Shown: positions 39,626-48,676, numbered from the stretch's first letter. The stretch is DNA of 64,000 nt from Caldilineaceae bacterium (GCA_020433455.1 JAGRCP010000012.1:33912-97911); one strand, 5' to 3'. Numbers and translations: made by a program. Notes: generated by a model from the letters alone, not told the origin.

Positions 39626-39680
39626 TGCCTTTCACCCCCAGTTGCTTTGCCTGGGGTCATTCTATTTCAATTAACTCGGA

Positions 39681-39719
39681 CCGGACAAGCCTACCCTTTT
39701 TTGGTTCCGGCTTGTCCGG
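39681..39719. repeat. CCGGACAAGCC inverted repeat
   Basis: CCGGACAAGCC (39681-39691) and its perfect complement (39709-39719) lie just upstream of the decayed gene, on its 5' side. They could form a hairpin terminator of the kinase transcript or be a terminal repeat of the element that carried the decayed gene. Confidence 0.55.
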
Positions 39720-39796
39720 GTTAGGATTACAAAATATATTCCACTGGATCAAGTGCAAGATCAGCAACTAACGGCTAATCTCGGTCTCGCCGCACT

Positions 39797-40798
39797 TCAC
39801 AATACAATGCTTGGGGGCGCTCCGCTTTCGGCAGTCGGCGGATAGCTTTGCTTTTGTAGCATTTGTATCGCCAGCCGCGCCGCGCCCAGTGACGGCGGGG
39901 TGTCGCTGACAAAAATTTTGGCGTTGGGCGCGACGCTTAGAACGACGTCGCGCAGGGGATTGATGATAAGGTCGCCGGCCTTGAAGACGCTGCCAATCAA
40001 GCCTGATTCAAATGCCTGATCGTGCAAACCCAATCTTTGCGCAACCGATACGATATTCAGCCCAATTTCATTTCCGGCGTGGCGGAGAATGTTCTGCGCA
40101 ACCGCATCTCCTTCTTCAGCTGCCTCCGTCACCAGGGGCGCAAATTTAGCGATGGCTATCTTGCGGTCATCCTCCAATGGGCGATAGATAGCGTAGCGAA
40201 CTTCTTCGATGGTGGCCAGATTCAAATAAGAGAGCAGATGTTCCTGCAAAATGGTGGCGGGGCCGCGCCCTTCGTAGGCCTTCAAGACGGCAGCCATGCC
40301 ACTGCGTCCAATGTCAAATCCGCTCCCTTCGTCGCCTACCAGATAGCCCCAACCGCCACCGATAACGGCGTTGCCTTGCGCGTTAACTCCGTAAGCCGAG
40401 GAGCCTGTTCCGGCAATGGCGATTATCCCGCATCCATCGGGGATAGCACTCCAAAAAGCTGTCACTACATCACTCACTACAATTATCTTGCTGGTAATGC
40501 CCAATCCGGCAACGGTTTCCATAATTAACGTTTGGGCTTCTTGCTTGCCACCACCGGCAATGCCCAGACATATGGCGTCAATGGGGAGTTTGCTTCCGTC
40601 GGGAAGCACGCTTCCACGCATAGCCTCGGTGATAGCTTCTTTGAGTGAGATGCACATCCGCTCCGGCGATATTCGGGTTGGGTTAGCAGGACCTCCTTTC
40701 CCCCAGGCGAAGACATTTTCGTTTTGGTCGGTCAGAACCGCCTGAGTTTTGGTGCCGCCGGCGTCAACGCCGATTATATATTTGGGCTGGTCAGTCAT
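39797..40798 (-). CDS. BadF/BadG-type amino-sugar kinase (NagK/MurK-like)
   Basis: 333 residues of the ASKHA fold: phosphate-1 motif GVDAGGTKTQAVL (9-21), LGIAGGGKQEA, the adenosine motif IAIAGTGSSAYGV, then GWGYLVGDEGSGFDIGR. This subfamily includes eukaryotic GlcNAc kinase and clostridial MurK, which phosphorylates both MurNAc and GlcNAc. With murQ in the same operon, phosphorylation of MurNAc or GlcNAc at O6 is the natural proposal. It lies 46 bases after the sulfatase gene. Confidence 0.87.
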   Translation of the reverse strand: MTDQPKYIIGVDAGGTKTQAVLTDQNENVFAWGKGGPANPTRISPERMCISLKEAITEAMRGSVLPDGSKLPIDAICLGIAGGGKQEAQTLIMETVAGLGITSKIIVVSDVVTAFWSAIPDGCGIIAIAGTGSSAYGVNAQGNAVIGGGWGYLVGDEGSGFDIGRSGMAAVLKAYEGRGPATILQEHLLSYLNLATIEEVRYAIYRPLEDDRKIAIAKFAPLVTEAAEEGDAVAQNILRHAGNEIGLNIVSVAQRLGLHDQAFESGLIGSVFKAGDLIINPLRDVVLSVAPNAKIFVSDTPPSLGAARLAIQMLQKQSYPPTAESGAPPSIVL

Positions 40799-40844
40799 AT
40801 TGTCCTTCAGGAAAGGTTTGTCTCATGGTGCGTTATGTGTGTCT

Positions 40845-42323
40845 TTAATAAAATCCCTGTATCCGTTTAAGCCAGCGAACCAAAGGGTCATGCAATAACT
40901 CCATTTGGATAATTAATTGATCGATAAGCTCACGTTTGACGCCGGCCAGAGCCGGATCATCAATCTTGTTTTCAATTTCATATGGATCAGCAAGCATATC
41001 GTACAGCTCGCCGCGACTGGAGGCATTGAAGATAAGCTTATGCGTTTTGGTACGCACCATTCTTTGCGGAAAGGCGGAGAAATGAGCGGTACATTCACCG
41101 TAAACAAAATCTCTGCTGTCGCTTCCTTCTTCATCTCCGCGTATCAGACCTAAAATGCTTTGTGATTGTCCTTGCATATCGGGCGCTGCGCCGGTCGCTA
41201 TTTCGGCAAGGGTCGGACAGAGATCATGTAAATAAACAAATTTATCACACACCTGCCCCATTTTTGCATGCTGGGGATGGCGGGCAATCAGCGGAATACG
41301 ATAACAAGTGTCGTACATAAACTCACCTTTTTCAATCAATTTGTGAGCGCCCATTGCATCGCCGTGATCGGCGGTAAAAATAAGTAACGTGTTATCGTAC
41401 AAGTCTTTGGTTTGCAGGGCGTTAATCAAGCGACCGATGGCGTCATCAATCATCGTGATGTATCCATAGTAACGGGCAATAATATTTTGCCATTCTGGCC
41501 AGGTTAGATTGTGTACGCCCCACATTTTGGAGATATGCTCAAAATGGAGCGGTTTGCCGCTGATGCCGGCAGCAAAGGCTGGGTCTTCCGGGATTGATTG
41601 GGGATTGTACATTGAGTAGTACGGTTCGGGAATAACGCACGGGGTATGCGGCCCCCAGAAATTGACCGACATAAAGAAGGGCTTTTCCGGGTTTTGCCTG
41701 CTTGTTAAGCGCGTAATAGCTTCATCAACAATAAAAAATGGAATGGCTGCTTCGGCGGGGCCGCTTAATTTACCGTATAATTCCTGTACTCTTAGGTGTG
41801 GGTTTTTACCAAAAAAAGATTCAGAAACGGTAGGGGTCTCGAATCCCTTTTCTTGCAACCAGTGGACATAACGATTTTCTTTAGTCGGCGCAGAAGCAAA
41901 TACAAAATTCTGGTAAACCTTACTGCCTGGAAAGCCGTAGCCGTCGAAATCATGGCCGACAGCCCCGTAATCCGAAGGAACGGTTGACGCTTCGGCATGC
42001 CATTTGCCCAGATGAAAATAATCATAACCGGGGATATAGTCAGGTATTTTTTTGATACCCGGCGCGATATTATCTCCATTTTGCCTGGATGAACGTTCGG
42101 CATTGATTTGAACCCCATGCGCAACGGGAAACATGCCGGTAAAGAGTGATGCTCTGGCCGGCCCGCAGATAGCAGTAGGGGTGTAAGCGTGCAAAAAACG
42201 GACTCCCTCATCGGCTAAACGGTCTATATGGGGAGTTTGCACGATCCTATTGCCATAGCAGCCTAGCGCATTCCAACGATGTTGATCGGTTAGTATGTAG
42301 ATAACATTTAATGGAGTTGACAT
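40845..42323 (-). CDS. Sulfatase (Cys-type, formylglycine-dependent)
   Basis: 492 residues. The metal site starts YILTDQHRWNALGCYGN (Asp13), and the modification motif C53-GPAR matches the Cys-x-Pro-x-Arg consensus converted to formylglycine. Later motifs: HLGKWH, TADHGDAMGAHKLIEKG. No signal peptide is visible, so it should act in the cytoplasm on an imported sulfated sugar. It sits between the permeases and the sugar kinase of an amino-sugar operon. The activating formylglycine-generating enzyme is not in this window. Confidence 0.92.
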   Translation of the reverse strand: MSTPLNVIYILTDQHRWNALGCYGNRIVQTPHIDRLADEGVRFLHAYTPTAICGPARASLFTGMFPVAHGVQINAERSSRQNGDNIAPGIKKIPDYIPGYDYFHLGKWHAEASTVPSDYGAVGHDFDGYGFPGSKVYQNFVFASAPTKENRYVHWLQEKGFETPTVSESFFGKNPHLRVQELYGKLSGPAEAAIPFFIVDEAITRLTSRQNPEKPFFMSVNFWGPHTPCVIPEPYYSMYNPQSIPEDPAFAAGISGKPLHFEHISKMWGVHNLTWPEWQNIIARYYGYITMIDDAIGRLINALQTKDLYDNTLLIFTADHGDAMGAHKLIEKGEFMYDTCYRIPLIARHPQHAKMGQVCDKFVYLHDLCPTLAEIATGAAPDMQGQSQSILGLIRGDEEGSDSRDFVYGECTAHFSAFPQRMVRTKTHKLIFNASSRGELYDMLADPYEIENKIDDPALAGVKRELIDQLIIQMELLHDPLVRWLKRIQGFY

Positions 42324-42450
42324 AGGTTTTGTCTGGAGCTGTTTAGTAAATCACGGCGGAAATAATAAAACAGTTATTGAAGCGTTCTATCAGGCAAAAA
42401 TGCGCGTTATTTTTGCCGGGGTATTTACGCCGAACAGCACTGGATTTCTT

Positions 42451-43296
42451 TTATTTCCCAATCCCCGCGGTCAGGCCAGTGATAATCTGCTTGGTTGCCA
42501 GCAAAAATAAAATTATGAGCGGCAGCGTGGTGATGACCAGTCCCGCAAAAAGAGTTGACCAATCGGTCTGAAATTCGCCGAAGAAGCGCGTCATGCCGAC
42601 AGCCAACGTCCATTTTTCAGTGGAGCGAAGAAGAATGAGCGGGTAGAAAAAATCATTCCACAGGGGCACAAATTGGAAAACAGCTACTGTTGCCAGTGCG
42701 GGCCGCACGAGAGGTAACATAATCTGCCCAAATATTCTGAACTCGCCAGCCCCATCAATGCGGGCTGCTTCTGCCAATTCTTGCGGCAATTGGCGGAAAA
42801 ATGCTGAAAGAATAAAAATAGAAAACGGGACGCCTGTGGCTGCGTAAACCAGAATCACCCCCATGCGGCTATCTACCAATCCTATATTATTGAGCATCAT
42901 GAAAAGCGGCACAATGGCAAGGCGGAAAGGCATCATCAAACCAGCCATAAAAAAACTTAGAAGAAATTTGCTGCCAAAGAAGATATAACGCCCCAATATA
43001 TAGGCCGCCAAAGCAGATACCGCGGTTGCCAGAAGAACCGATAAAACCGTGATCAATAATGAGTTGAAAAAATAAATATTGAAACTGGCTTCCTGCCACG
43101 CCCGTACATAGCTGTCAAAATTGATCGATGTGGGCAAGCCTGCCGGTTCTTGGAATATCTGGCGTGTTGTACGCATTGTATTTCCCAGCACCAGAAGGAG
43201 GGGAAGCAACACAACCGCAGCGTACCCCCATAACAAAGCGTATATGCCGAAATCGGCAAAGCTGAATTTTCGTTTCTTCACGGCTTGATTCCTCAT
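42451..43296 (-). CDS. Sugar ABC transporter permease (MalG type)
   Basis: 281 residues starting MRNQAVKKRKFSF at 43296; this ATG overlaps the stop of the upstream permease (ATGA). Six hydrophobic segments and the EAA loop EAARIDGAGEFRIFGQIMLP near residue 185. The C-terminus ITGLTAGIGK is typical of the carbohydrate-uptake-1 family. It forms the channel with the MalF-type partner; the required ATPase is not encoded here and is probably a shared MsmX-like subunit. Confidence 0.9.
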   Translation of the reverse strand: MRNQAVKKRKFSFADFGIYALLWGYAAVVLLPLLLVLGNTMRTTRQIFQEPAGLPTSINFDSYVRAWQEASFNIYFFNSLLITVLSVLLATAVSALAAYILGRYIFFGSKFLLSFFMAGLMMPFRLAIVPLFMMLNNIGLVDSRMGVILVYAATGVPFSIFILSAFFRQLPQELAEAARIDGAGEFRIFGQIMLPLVRPALATVAVFQFVPLWNDFFYPLILLRSTEKWTLAVGMTRFFGEFQTDWSTLFAGLVITTLPLIILFLLATKQIITGLTAGIGK

Positions 43297-44258
43297 GTTA
43301 GTCGATCCTCCAACCTGCGGAATATTCCCAATGCAAGGGTTGAAATACCAAAAATAAAAATAAACATGAGGACTGCCAAAGCGGATGCCAGACCAAAGGC
43401 ATCGATACCCCCCTGAAACGCTGTGCGATAAAAGACCAATCCAAGCACATCCGTAGACCCAGCTGGTTCGCCGCCAACGCCACCGAGCGCCCAAACAATC
43501 CCGAATGCGTTGAAGTCTCGAATAAAGGTCAGCACGGTGATGACACCAATCACAGGCGTGAGTAAAGGAAGTTCTATTCTGGTGAAAAGCTGCCACCGAC
43601 TTGCTCCATCTATGCGGGCGGCTTCACGGACCTCGTCGCTGATGCCTGCCAATCCGGCGGAAAAGAGCAGCAAGGGGAAACCCAGCATCTGCCAACCATT
43701 GACCAAAATGATCGTAGGAAGTGCAGTCGCCGGATCACCAAGCCAAGGGTGAGCGAGCGCCTCTAGCCCAATGGCTTTGAGAATATTGTTAATTGGTCCA
43801 AAGAGTGGGTTGAGCATCAAATTCCATAAATATCCCACGATAAGAGCGCTGATTAAGTAGGGCGTTGTGTAGACAGATTGAAAAAAACGTTTGCCTTTGC
43901 GTATCCCATGCAGCAATAGGGCAAAGAGCAAGCCAAATGTGTTTTGGATCAACATTGTGCCAATAAAAAAGGCAATGTTGTGCATAAACGCGCGGGGGAG
44001 TTGCTCATTCAGCGGGTAGCGAGTGAATAATTCCTTGAAATTTCCCAGCCCAATAAAACCTTCACGACTTAAGCCTTTAAATTCATACATGCTGAAATAT
44101 ACGGCTTGAATGAGTGGCCAGATCATGAAAATTGTATAAAGCATAAAGGCGGGCAATAAGAATGCCGCGACCGTAGGCCAGGGCGGGGCTGATCGTCCCA
44201 CCCCTCTAGCCGTTTTGCGGTGAGATTTTTCTACAGGAATTTTTGCTGTTTCACCCAT
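43293..44258 (-). CDS. Sugar ABC transporter permease (MalF type)
   Basis: 321 residues. A basic cytoplasmic N-terminus (KSHRKTARGVGR) precedes six membrane segments. The EAA loop EAARIDGASRWQLFTRIELP lies near residue 222. The stop overlaps the start of the second permease by 4 bases. It is separated from the binding-protein gene by 191 bases containing two nested inverted repeats, a common arrangement for making more binding protein than permease. Confidence 0.9.
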   Translation of the reverse strand: MGETAKIPVEKSHRKTARGVGRSAPPWPTVAAFLLPAFMLYTIFMIWPLIQAVYFSMYEFKGLSREGFIGLGNFKELFTRYPLNEQLPRAFMHNIAFFIGTMLIQNTFGLLFALLLHGIRKGKRFFQSVYTTPYLISALIVGYLWNLMLNPLFGPINNILKAIGLEALAHPWLGDPATALPTIILVNGWQMLGFPLLLFSAGLAGISDEVREAARIDGASRWQLFTRIELPLLTPVIGVITVLTFIRDFNAFGIVWALGGVGGEPAGSTDVLGLVFYRTAFQGGIDAFGLASALAVLMFIFIFGISTLALGIFRRLEDRLT

Positions 44259-44287
44259 CTTGCACCTTTATCAATGAGATAAGGAAT

Positions 44288-44423
44288 GGGTGTGTTCAAA
44301 ATGGGTTGAGCCGGTAGGGGCGTGCCCATTCAGCTACCCGCATCGCGTCAATCGCATTTGAACACACCCATCAGAAACAGTTGCGTAGAATTTGACGGTT
44401 CGTCCCTGGCAAGAGACGAACCG
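44288..44423 (-). other. Nested inverted repeats between binding protein and permease genes
   Basis: GGGTGTGTTCAAA (44288-44300) pairs exactly with TTTGAACACACCC (44357-44369), loop 56 bases. CGGTTCGTC (44396-44404) pairs with GACGAACCG (44415-44423), loop 10. On the minus strand they follow the binding-protein stop and precede the permease start. Probable roles are partial termination or protection of the upstream mRNA. Confidence 0.7.
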
Positions 44424-44449
44424 CTAAAGGTACATTATACTAAACGGGA

Positions 44450-45799
44450 TTATTGAGCAGGGGTAAACCACTGGGAAATACCTGTTTGAACACTGGCCGC
44501 AACTTCTTCAGCAGTCATATTGCCCAGGAGCATGGCTGCAATGCCGTCTGCCATCAGGTTGCTGCCCCAGGGATCACCATAGCGGAAATCTACCAGGTGC
44601 ATATAAGCAGCAGGATATTCTGCAAAGAGATCCGAGAATTCTTGCAGCAAGGGATCGGTTGGTTTCATGCCGGGAATCGCGGACATCATTTTGATCTTTT
44701 CGGTAAAGAGCTGACCGTACTCCGGCGTAGCCATCCAGGCTACAAACTCTTTGGCCTCTTCAGGATGTTCGCTCAGTGCATTGACGCCGAAAGACCCGTC
44801 ATACCAACCGGGAACCAGAGGGGTGTCAACCAAGGCATCAGGCGCCGGAGGGACAGGGAATGCGCCCAAATTCATATCGGGGCCTTCATTACGCCAGAAC
44901 CCGACTTCAAAGGAGCCGCCGAGGTAGATACCAGCCATCCCGGAAAGGAAGAGTGTCTTGGAATCAACGTAGCTAACGCCGTTTACATCGTCCGGGAAGT
45001 ATGGTTGCAGGTCCTTCACGAGCTGAATCGAAGCGACATAGTCAGGATCGTTGAAATCTTTTGCCCCCGAGAGGATGTCAGCCTCGAATGCCGGGCCGCC
45101 ATAGCGAGTAGCGCCAACTGCTTCCTGAACTAATGGGAGCATCCATACATCTTTGGCCGGGGTCGAAATGGGAATATAGTCGGCGGCTTTGAGCACATCC
45201 AGAACAGCAATGAATTCATCCCAGGTTTGAGGCTCTTCCAAACCAAGCTCATCAAAAATATCGGCGTTGTAGTAAGCGGTGAATGCCTGAACGCCCGTGG
45301 GTACAGCATAGACCTTACCGTCTGACAAACCGCTGGTGCTTTTAAGCGCTGCCGCAGGGAAGTTGGCGAGATCAATCTCGCCGTCAAGGGGCAACAGTTG
45401 TCCGGCTTCAACGAGGGGCTGGATACCGCCATACGACCGGACCTGAGGCACATCGGGGCCGCCTTTGCCAGTCAGACCGGTGGCAAGGATGTTGTTGTAG
45501 TCGGTGTTGACGTAGGCCACAAACTCAATGGTCACACCAGGATTTGCCGCTTCATAGACATCGAAGATTTCATTGTAGGCATCTTCATCCTCAGGACGCC
45601 ATGACCAGACCGTTAATGTCACATCTTCGGCTGGCGCTTCTACCGCAGCTCCTTCCTGAGCCGGTGTCGCTTCTTCTTGTGATGCAGCCGGCTCCCCCTC
45701 GGTTGGCTGGACCACCTGCCCGCTGCAGGCAGCAAGGCCCGCCAGAAGAACAAGCATTAGAGCCAGCTTCAATAGTGTTGAATTGTGTTTGATCCTCAC
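44450..45799 (-). CDS. Sugar ABC transporter substrate-binding lipoprotein
   Basis: 449 residues from the GTG at 45799, which has GAGGAGG 5 bases upstream; an ATG at 45847 lies beyond that site. Signal peptide with lipobox LAACSG (Cys near residue 25), then a Glu/Ala/Pro tether. The mature domain (LTVWSWRPEDEDAYNEIFDVYE, VYAVPTGVQAFTAYYNADIF, YLGGSFEVGFWRN, PGWYDGSFGVNALSEHPEEA) belongs to the family-1 carbohydrate-binding proteins. From the operon, its ligand is probably a MurNAc/GlcNAc-type or sulfated amino sugar. Confidence 0.88.
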   Translation of the reverse strand: MRIKHNSTLLKLALMLVLLAGLAACSGQVVQPTEGEPAASQEEATPAQEGAAVEAPAEDVTLTVWSWRPEDEDAYNEIFDVYEAANPGVTIEFVAYVNTDYNNILATGLTGKGGPDVPQVRSYGGIQPLVEAGQLLPLDGEIDLANFPAAALKSTSGLSDGKVYAVPTGVQAFTAYYNADIFDELGLEEPQTWDEFIAVLDVLKAADYIPISTPAKDVWMLPLVQEAVGATRYGGPAFEADILSGAKDFNDPDYVASIQLVKDLQPYFPDDVNGVSYVDSKTLFLSGMAGIYLGGSFEVGFWRNEGPDMNLGAFPVPPAPDALVDTPLVPGWYDGSFGVNALSEHPEEAKEFVAWMATPEYGQLFTEKIKMMSAIPGMKPTDPLLQEFSDLFAEYPAAYMHLVDFRYGDPWGSNLMADGIAAMLLGNMTAEEVAASVQTGISQWFTPAQ

Positions 45800-46016
45800 A
45801 ATATCCTCCTCTTTTGGGTAGATACTCAAATTAATATGATACAACATTGAACCACTATGTTTAGCGTATTTTCATATACTTCTCCTTATTTTAGACAGGT
45901 TCGCTGTCCGACAATCGGCGTCAAATACCCTTTCCGCCAAAACCGAGATTGTACTGGTCTGGCCTTTATACCGTCCATACCACTTGATCTGTTGAGATTC
46001 ATTTTTGCCCAAACTG

Positions 46017-46745
46017 TTATAAAGCAACGAGTTCGGCTTGAAAGACATATCGGTCGGCTCGATAAGCTGATTCAGTATATTCAAACGGCTGCCCTCGCTG
46101 GTCAAAAGCCACACGTTTGTTTCTAAGTACCGGGGACCCTTTTGCAATGTTCAAAAGTTCTTGTTCACGCCGGCTGCACAAGTCTGCACCCACTTGCTGT
46201 TCGGCTCTGGTGGGGGTAATGTCGTATTTTTCGATGAGAAGATTATACAGAGAAATGCCTTCAAAATTTTCCTGCATTAGGCTCTGTACACGATTGAAAT
46301 GGAGATAACAGGCTTCCAGGGCAATGGGATCAGCGCCGGTCAATCGGAGACGCTCTAATAAAACTACCGGTTGATTGGGCATAATGCGTAATGCTCTAAG
46401 TACCAACGTCGGCGACGCTACCAGCTCAAGTCGCAACACATGCCCCTTTGATTGTACGCCCCGCATACGCATATCTTCGGTAAAGCCGGTGAGTCTGGTG
46501 AGCGGCTGCTCTATTTTCGGCTCGGCAACGAAGGTGCCTTTTCCTTGCACACGGTGCAAAAGACCCTCATTGGTTAGCTCGGTCAATGCCTGACGCGCCG
46601 TCATACGACTAATGTCGTATTGCTCGCTCAGCTCTCGCTCTGATGGAATCAGATCGCCCGGCTGCCATTCTCGGGCAACAATTTTCTCCCGGATGAGTTC
46701 TTTGAGCTGGTAATATATTGGTAGAGGATAGTTTTTGTTGAGCAT
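46017..46745 (-). CDS. GntR-family (HutC/NagR type) transcriptional regulator
   Basis: 242 residues. The N-terminal winged helix (about 8-75: LREKIVAREWQPGDLIPSERE-like segment, then SRMTARQALTELTNEGLLHRVQGKGTFVA) is joined to a UTRA ligand domain (about 90-240: LTRLTGFTEDMRMRG, LLERLRLTGADPIALEACYL, RADRYVFQAELVAL). The close NagR/YvoA resemblance suggests control by GlcN-6-P or GlcNAc-6-P, the products of this pathway. It is the first gene of the operon and has a dre-like operator on its own promoter, so it is probably autorepressed. Confidence 0.9.
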   Translation of the reverse strand: MLNKNYPLPIYYQLKELIREKIVAREWQPGDLIPSERELSEQYDISRMTARQALTELTNEGLLHRVQGKGTFVAEPKIEQPLTRLTGFTEDMRMRGVQSKGHVLRLELVASPTLVLRALRIMPNQPVVLLERLRLTGADPIALEACYLHFNRVQSLMQENFEGISLYNLLIEKYDITPTRAEQQVGADLCSRREQELLNIAKGSPVLRNKRVAFDQRGQPFEYTESAYRADRYVFQAELVAL

Positions 46746-46770
46746 AATTGTAATTGGTACAGTTGATAGG

Positions 46771-46819
46771 TTGTCTATACCAGATGCATTAGAATACTAT
46801 TTTCTCTCTAGAGTGTCAA
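46771..46819 (-). promoter_or_regulatory. Promoter and dre-like operator of the amino-sugar operon
   Basis: On the minus strand: TTGACA (46819-46814), 17-base spacer, TATTCT (46796-46791), then CTGGTATAGACAA (46783-46771). The last element matches the DasR/NagR operator (CTGGTCTAGACCA) at 11 of 13 positions. It overlaps the expected transcription start, a position suited to repression. A second weaker half site (TTGGTACAG) lies at about 46755-46763. Confidence 0.72.
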
Positions 46820-46856
46820 GAGTGAATTGAAGGTTCGCCAGGGCAATCGCGTCAAA

Positions 46857-47499
46857 TCAGGATGAGCGAGAGAACCTTTCGCAAATAGTTGTTATCCCAT
46901 CCAGCTTTGAATCGTTTGTTTTTGACGCCGATTTTGGCAGTTGTCTCCTGTCGGAGGGCATTGAGGGCGATATGACGCGAAAGGGCAAAGTTTTGGGGTC
47001 CATAATTTTTACGGATGCGGGAGTCATCTTCTCGAAAAGAGACGTCCAGGACCCAGTGCCCCTTGTTTTCAATCTGCCAGTGTGCTCGGGTTGCCTCCAA
47101 GGCTCGCGAGGCCTGTAAGGTGGCACTGCTAATGTAGAAACATGCCTGTTGGGTCGGCTATCTCTCTTTGGCAGCCTATTGCGTCTACTGTAATCAGACA
47201 ACCGTTGATCTCCAGGCGACGCAAGAGTTCAGGGATGCGGTAATTTCATTCGATTTCTCATCAACTTTGACTTGTCCCAGCATCAATCGGTTAGTAACGG
47301 CCCACGCACTCACCATGTAGATGGCGGCTTTCCTCTCCTGCTTGTCAAAGCTATGACGCAGTTGCTTACCGTCCAAGGCGATAATCTCGCCGTCACTGCA
47401 ACAGCCCAATGGCCCTTTTGCCTTGTCAACCACATGAGATCCGGAAGAACCAAAAGAGTCTGCCCGGATGGGCAGACTCCTCCTTACATATTCACGCAC
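46857..47499 (-). mobile_element. Decayed ISAs1-family transposase
   Basis: Fragments in different frames: IIALDGKQLRHSFDKQERKAA and MLGQVKVDEKSNEITA (47260-47390), then, after a one-base loss, IPELLRRLEINGCLITVDA (about 47185-47240). The true C-terminus is RAHWQIENKGHWVLDVSFRED...KAGWDNNYLRKVL (46857-47095). The first DDE aspartate is present, but the N-terminus and a central part are missing and stops interrupt the frame. It lies between the amino-sugar operon and phoU. Confidence 0.85.
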
Positions 47500-47534
47500 T
47501 ATGCATTATTTATTCACGCGCCGATCCTCATGCC

Positions 47535-48221
47535 TCAATGTATGCCGCTATACCCCAATTCCGTCATATCGTCCAGCTCCCGATACTCACCGGTGACGGT
47601 ATAGATGACCCGCTCGCAGATGTTGATGGAGCGGTCGGCGCAGCGTTCCAGATTGTGCGCAGCCCACAGAAGGCGATTGGATTGCTCTACCTCGCTGGGG
47701 TGCGAGGCCAGCAGCGTCAGCAATTCGCTGTAGATCTGGTTGTAAAGGCCGTCCACCTCGTCATCCATGGCGGGGATCATACCGGCGGCGGCCGCGTCAT
47801 TGTTGATAAATGCTTCCATGGCCTTGTCCAGCATATCCAACGCGATATCGGCCATGCGCGGAATATCGATGAGGGGCTTGATATGGGGGCGTCCGCCCAT
47901 CATGAGCACGATGCGGCAGATGCCCTTGCCGTAGTCGCCGATGCGCTCCAACTCCCCGGATATCTCCAGTACGCCGGCCAGCAGGCGCATGTCCCGCGCC
48001 ATGGGCTGCTGGGTGGCGATGAGGGTCAGGCAGGTGTCCTCAATGCCCATGCGCTTACCGTTGATTTCCCTGTCGCCCATGATGATTTCCCCGGCCAATT
48101 CGTCATCCAGCTCCTTGAGCGCGCGGACGGAACCGCGAACCGCCTGGGACGCCATGCTGGCCATGAGCAGCAACTCGTCCTGCAAATTTTGTAAATCCTG
48201 ATGAAATTGTGCACGGGCCAT
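47535..48221 (-). CDS. phoU: Phosphate-specific transport regulator PhoU
   Basis: 228 residues from the ATG at 48221, with AGGAGGA upstream. Two copies of the three-helix PhoU repeat with the metal-binding patterns ELERIGDYGKGI and NLERCADRSINICERVIY. PhoU links the Pst transporter to the PhoR kinase and dampens signalling when phosphate is plentiful. It is the last gene of the pst operon, 23 bases after arsC. Confidence 0.95.
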   Translation of the reverse strand: MARAQFHQDLQNLQDELLLMASMASQAVRGSVRALKELDDELAGEIIMGDREINGKRMGIEDTCLTLIATQQPMARDMRLLAGVLEISGELERIGDYGKGICRIVLMMGGRPHIKPLIDIPRMADIALDMLDKAMEAFINNDAAAAGMIPAMDDEVDGLYNQIYSELLTLLASHPSEVEQSNRLLWAAHNLERCADRSINICERVIYTVTGEYRELDDMTELGYSGIH

Positions 48222-48244
48222 GTTGATTCCTCCTGAAAAATAAC

Positions 48245-48667
48245 CTATTCGCAAGCTCGAAGATAACCGAGCGCTTCCCGGCGGATGTCATCGCGCACCT
48301 GACGGAAGAGCGCCGTTTTTTCCGCTTCGCTGCCCTCCGCCTGGGCGGGATCGGGAAAGCCGATATGGGTGACGCCGCCTCTTCCCAGCCAGACGGGACA
48401 TTTTTCCCGAGCATCGCCGCATACCGTGATAACCTGGTCAAAGAGTATATCACGGAATTCGTCTGTGGATTTGGACCGGCCGCGGCTAATATCGATGCCG
48501 ATTTCCGCCATGACCTTGACGGCCAGGGGATGGACGTAGCCCGACGGTTCCGTGCCCGCCGAGTCGGCCGCCCACGCATCGCCCAACTCAGCGTTGATCA
48601 GCCCTTCCGCCATTTGGCTGCGGCAGGAGTTGCCCGTACACAAAATGAGAACACGTTTTTTCGTCAT
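48245..48667 (-). CDS. arsC: Thioredoxin-coupled arsenate reductase (LMW-phosphatase type)
   Basis: 140 residues. P-loop C10-TGNSC-R16 (CX5R), plus Cys83 and Cys90 in VCGDAREKCPVWLG at the positions of the shuttling pair in Staphylococcus ArsC (82/89), and the general acid in IGFPDP. It should reduce arsenate to arsenite using thioredoxin. It lies within the phosphate operon between pstB and phoU, which fits co-entry of arsenate through the Pst system. No arsenite exporter gene is visible. Confidence 0.92.
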   Translation of the reverse strand: MTKKRVLILCTGNSCRSQMAEGLINAELGDAWAADSAGTEPSGYVHPLAVKVMAEIGIDISRGRSKSTDEFRDILFDQVITVCGDAREKCPVWLGRGGVTHIGFPDPAQAEGSEAEKTALFRQVRDDIRREALGYLRACE

Positions 48668-48676
48668 GGAGAGCGC

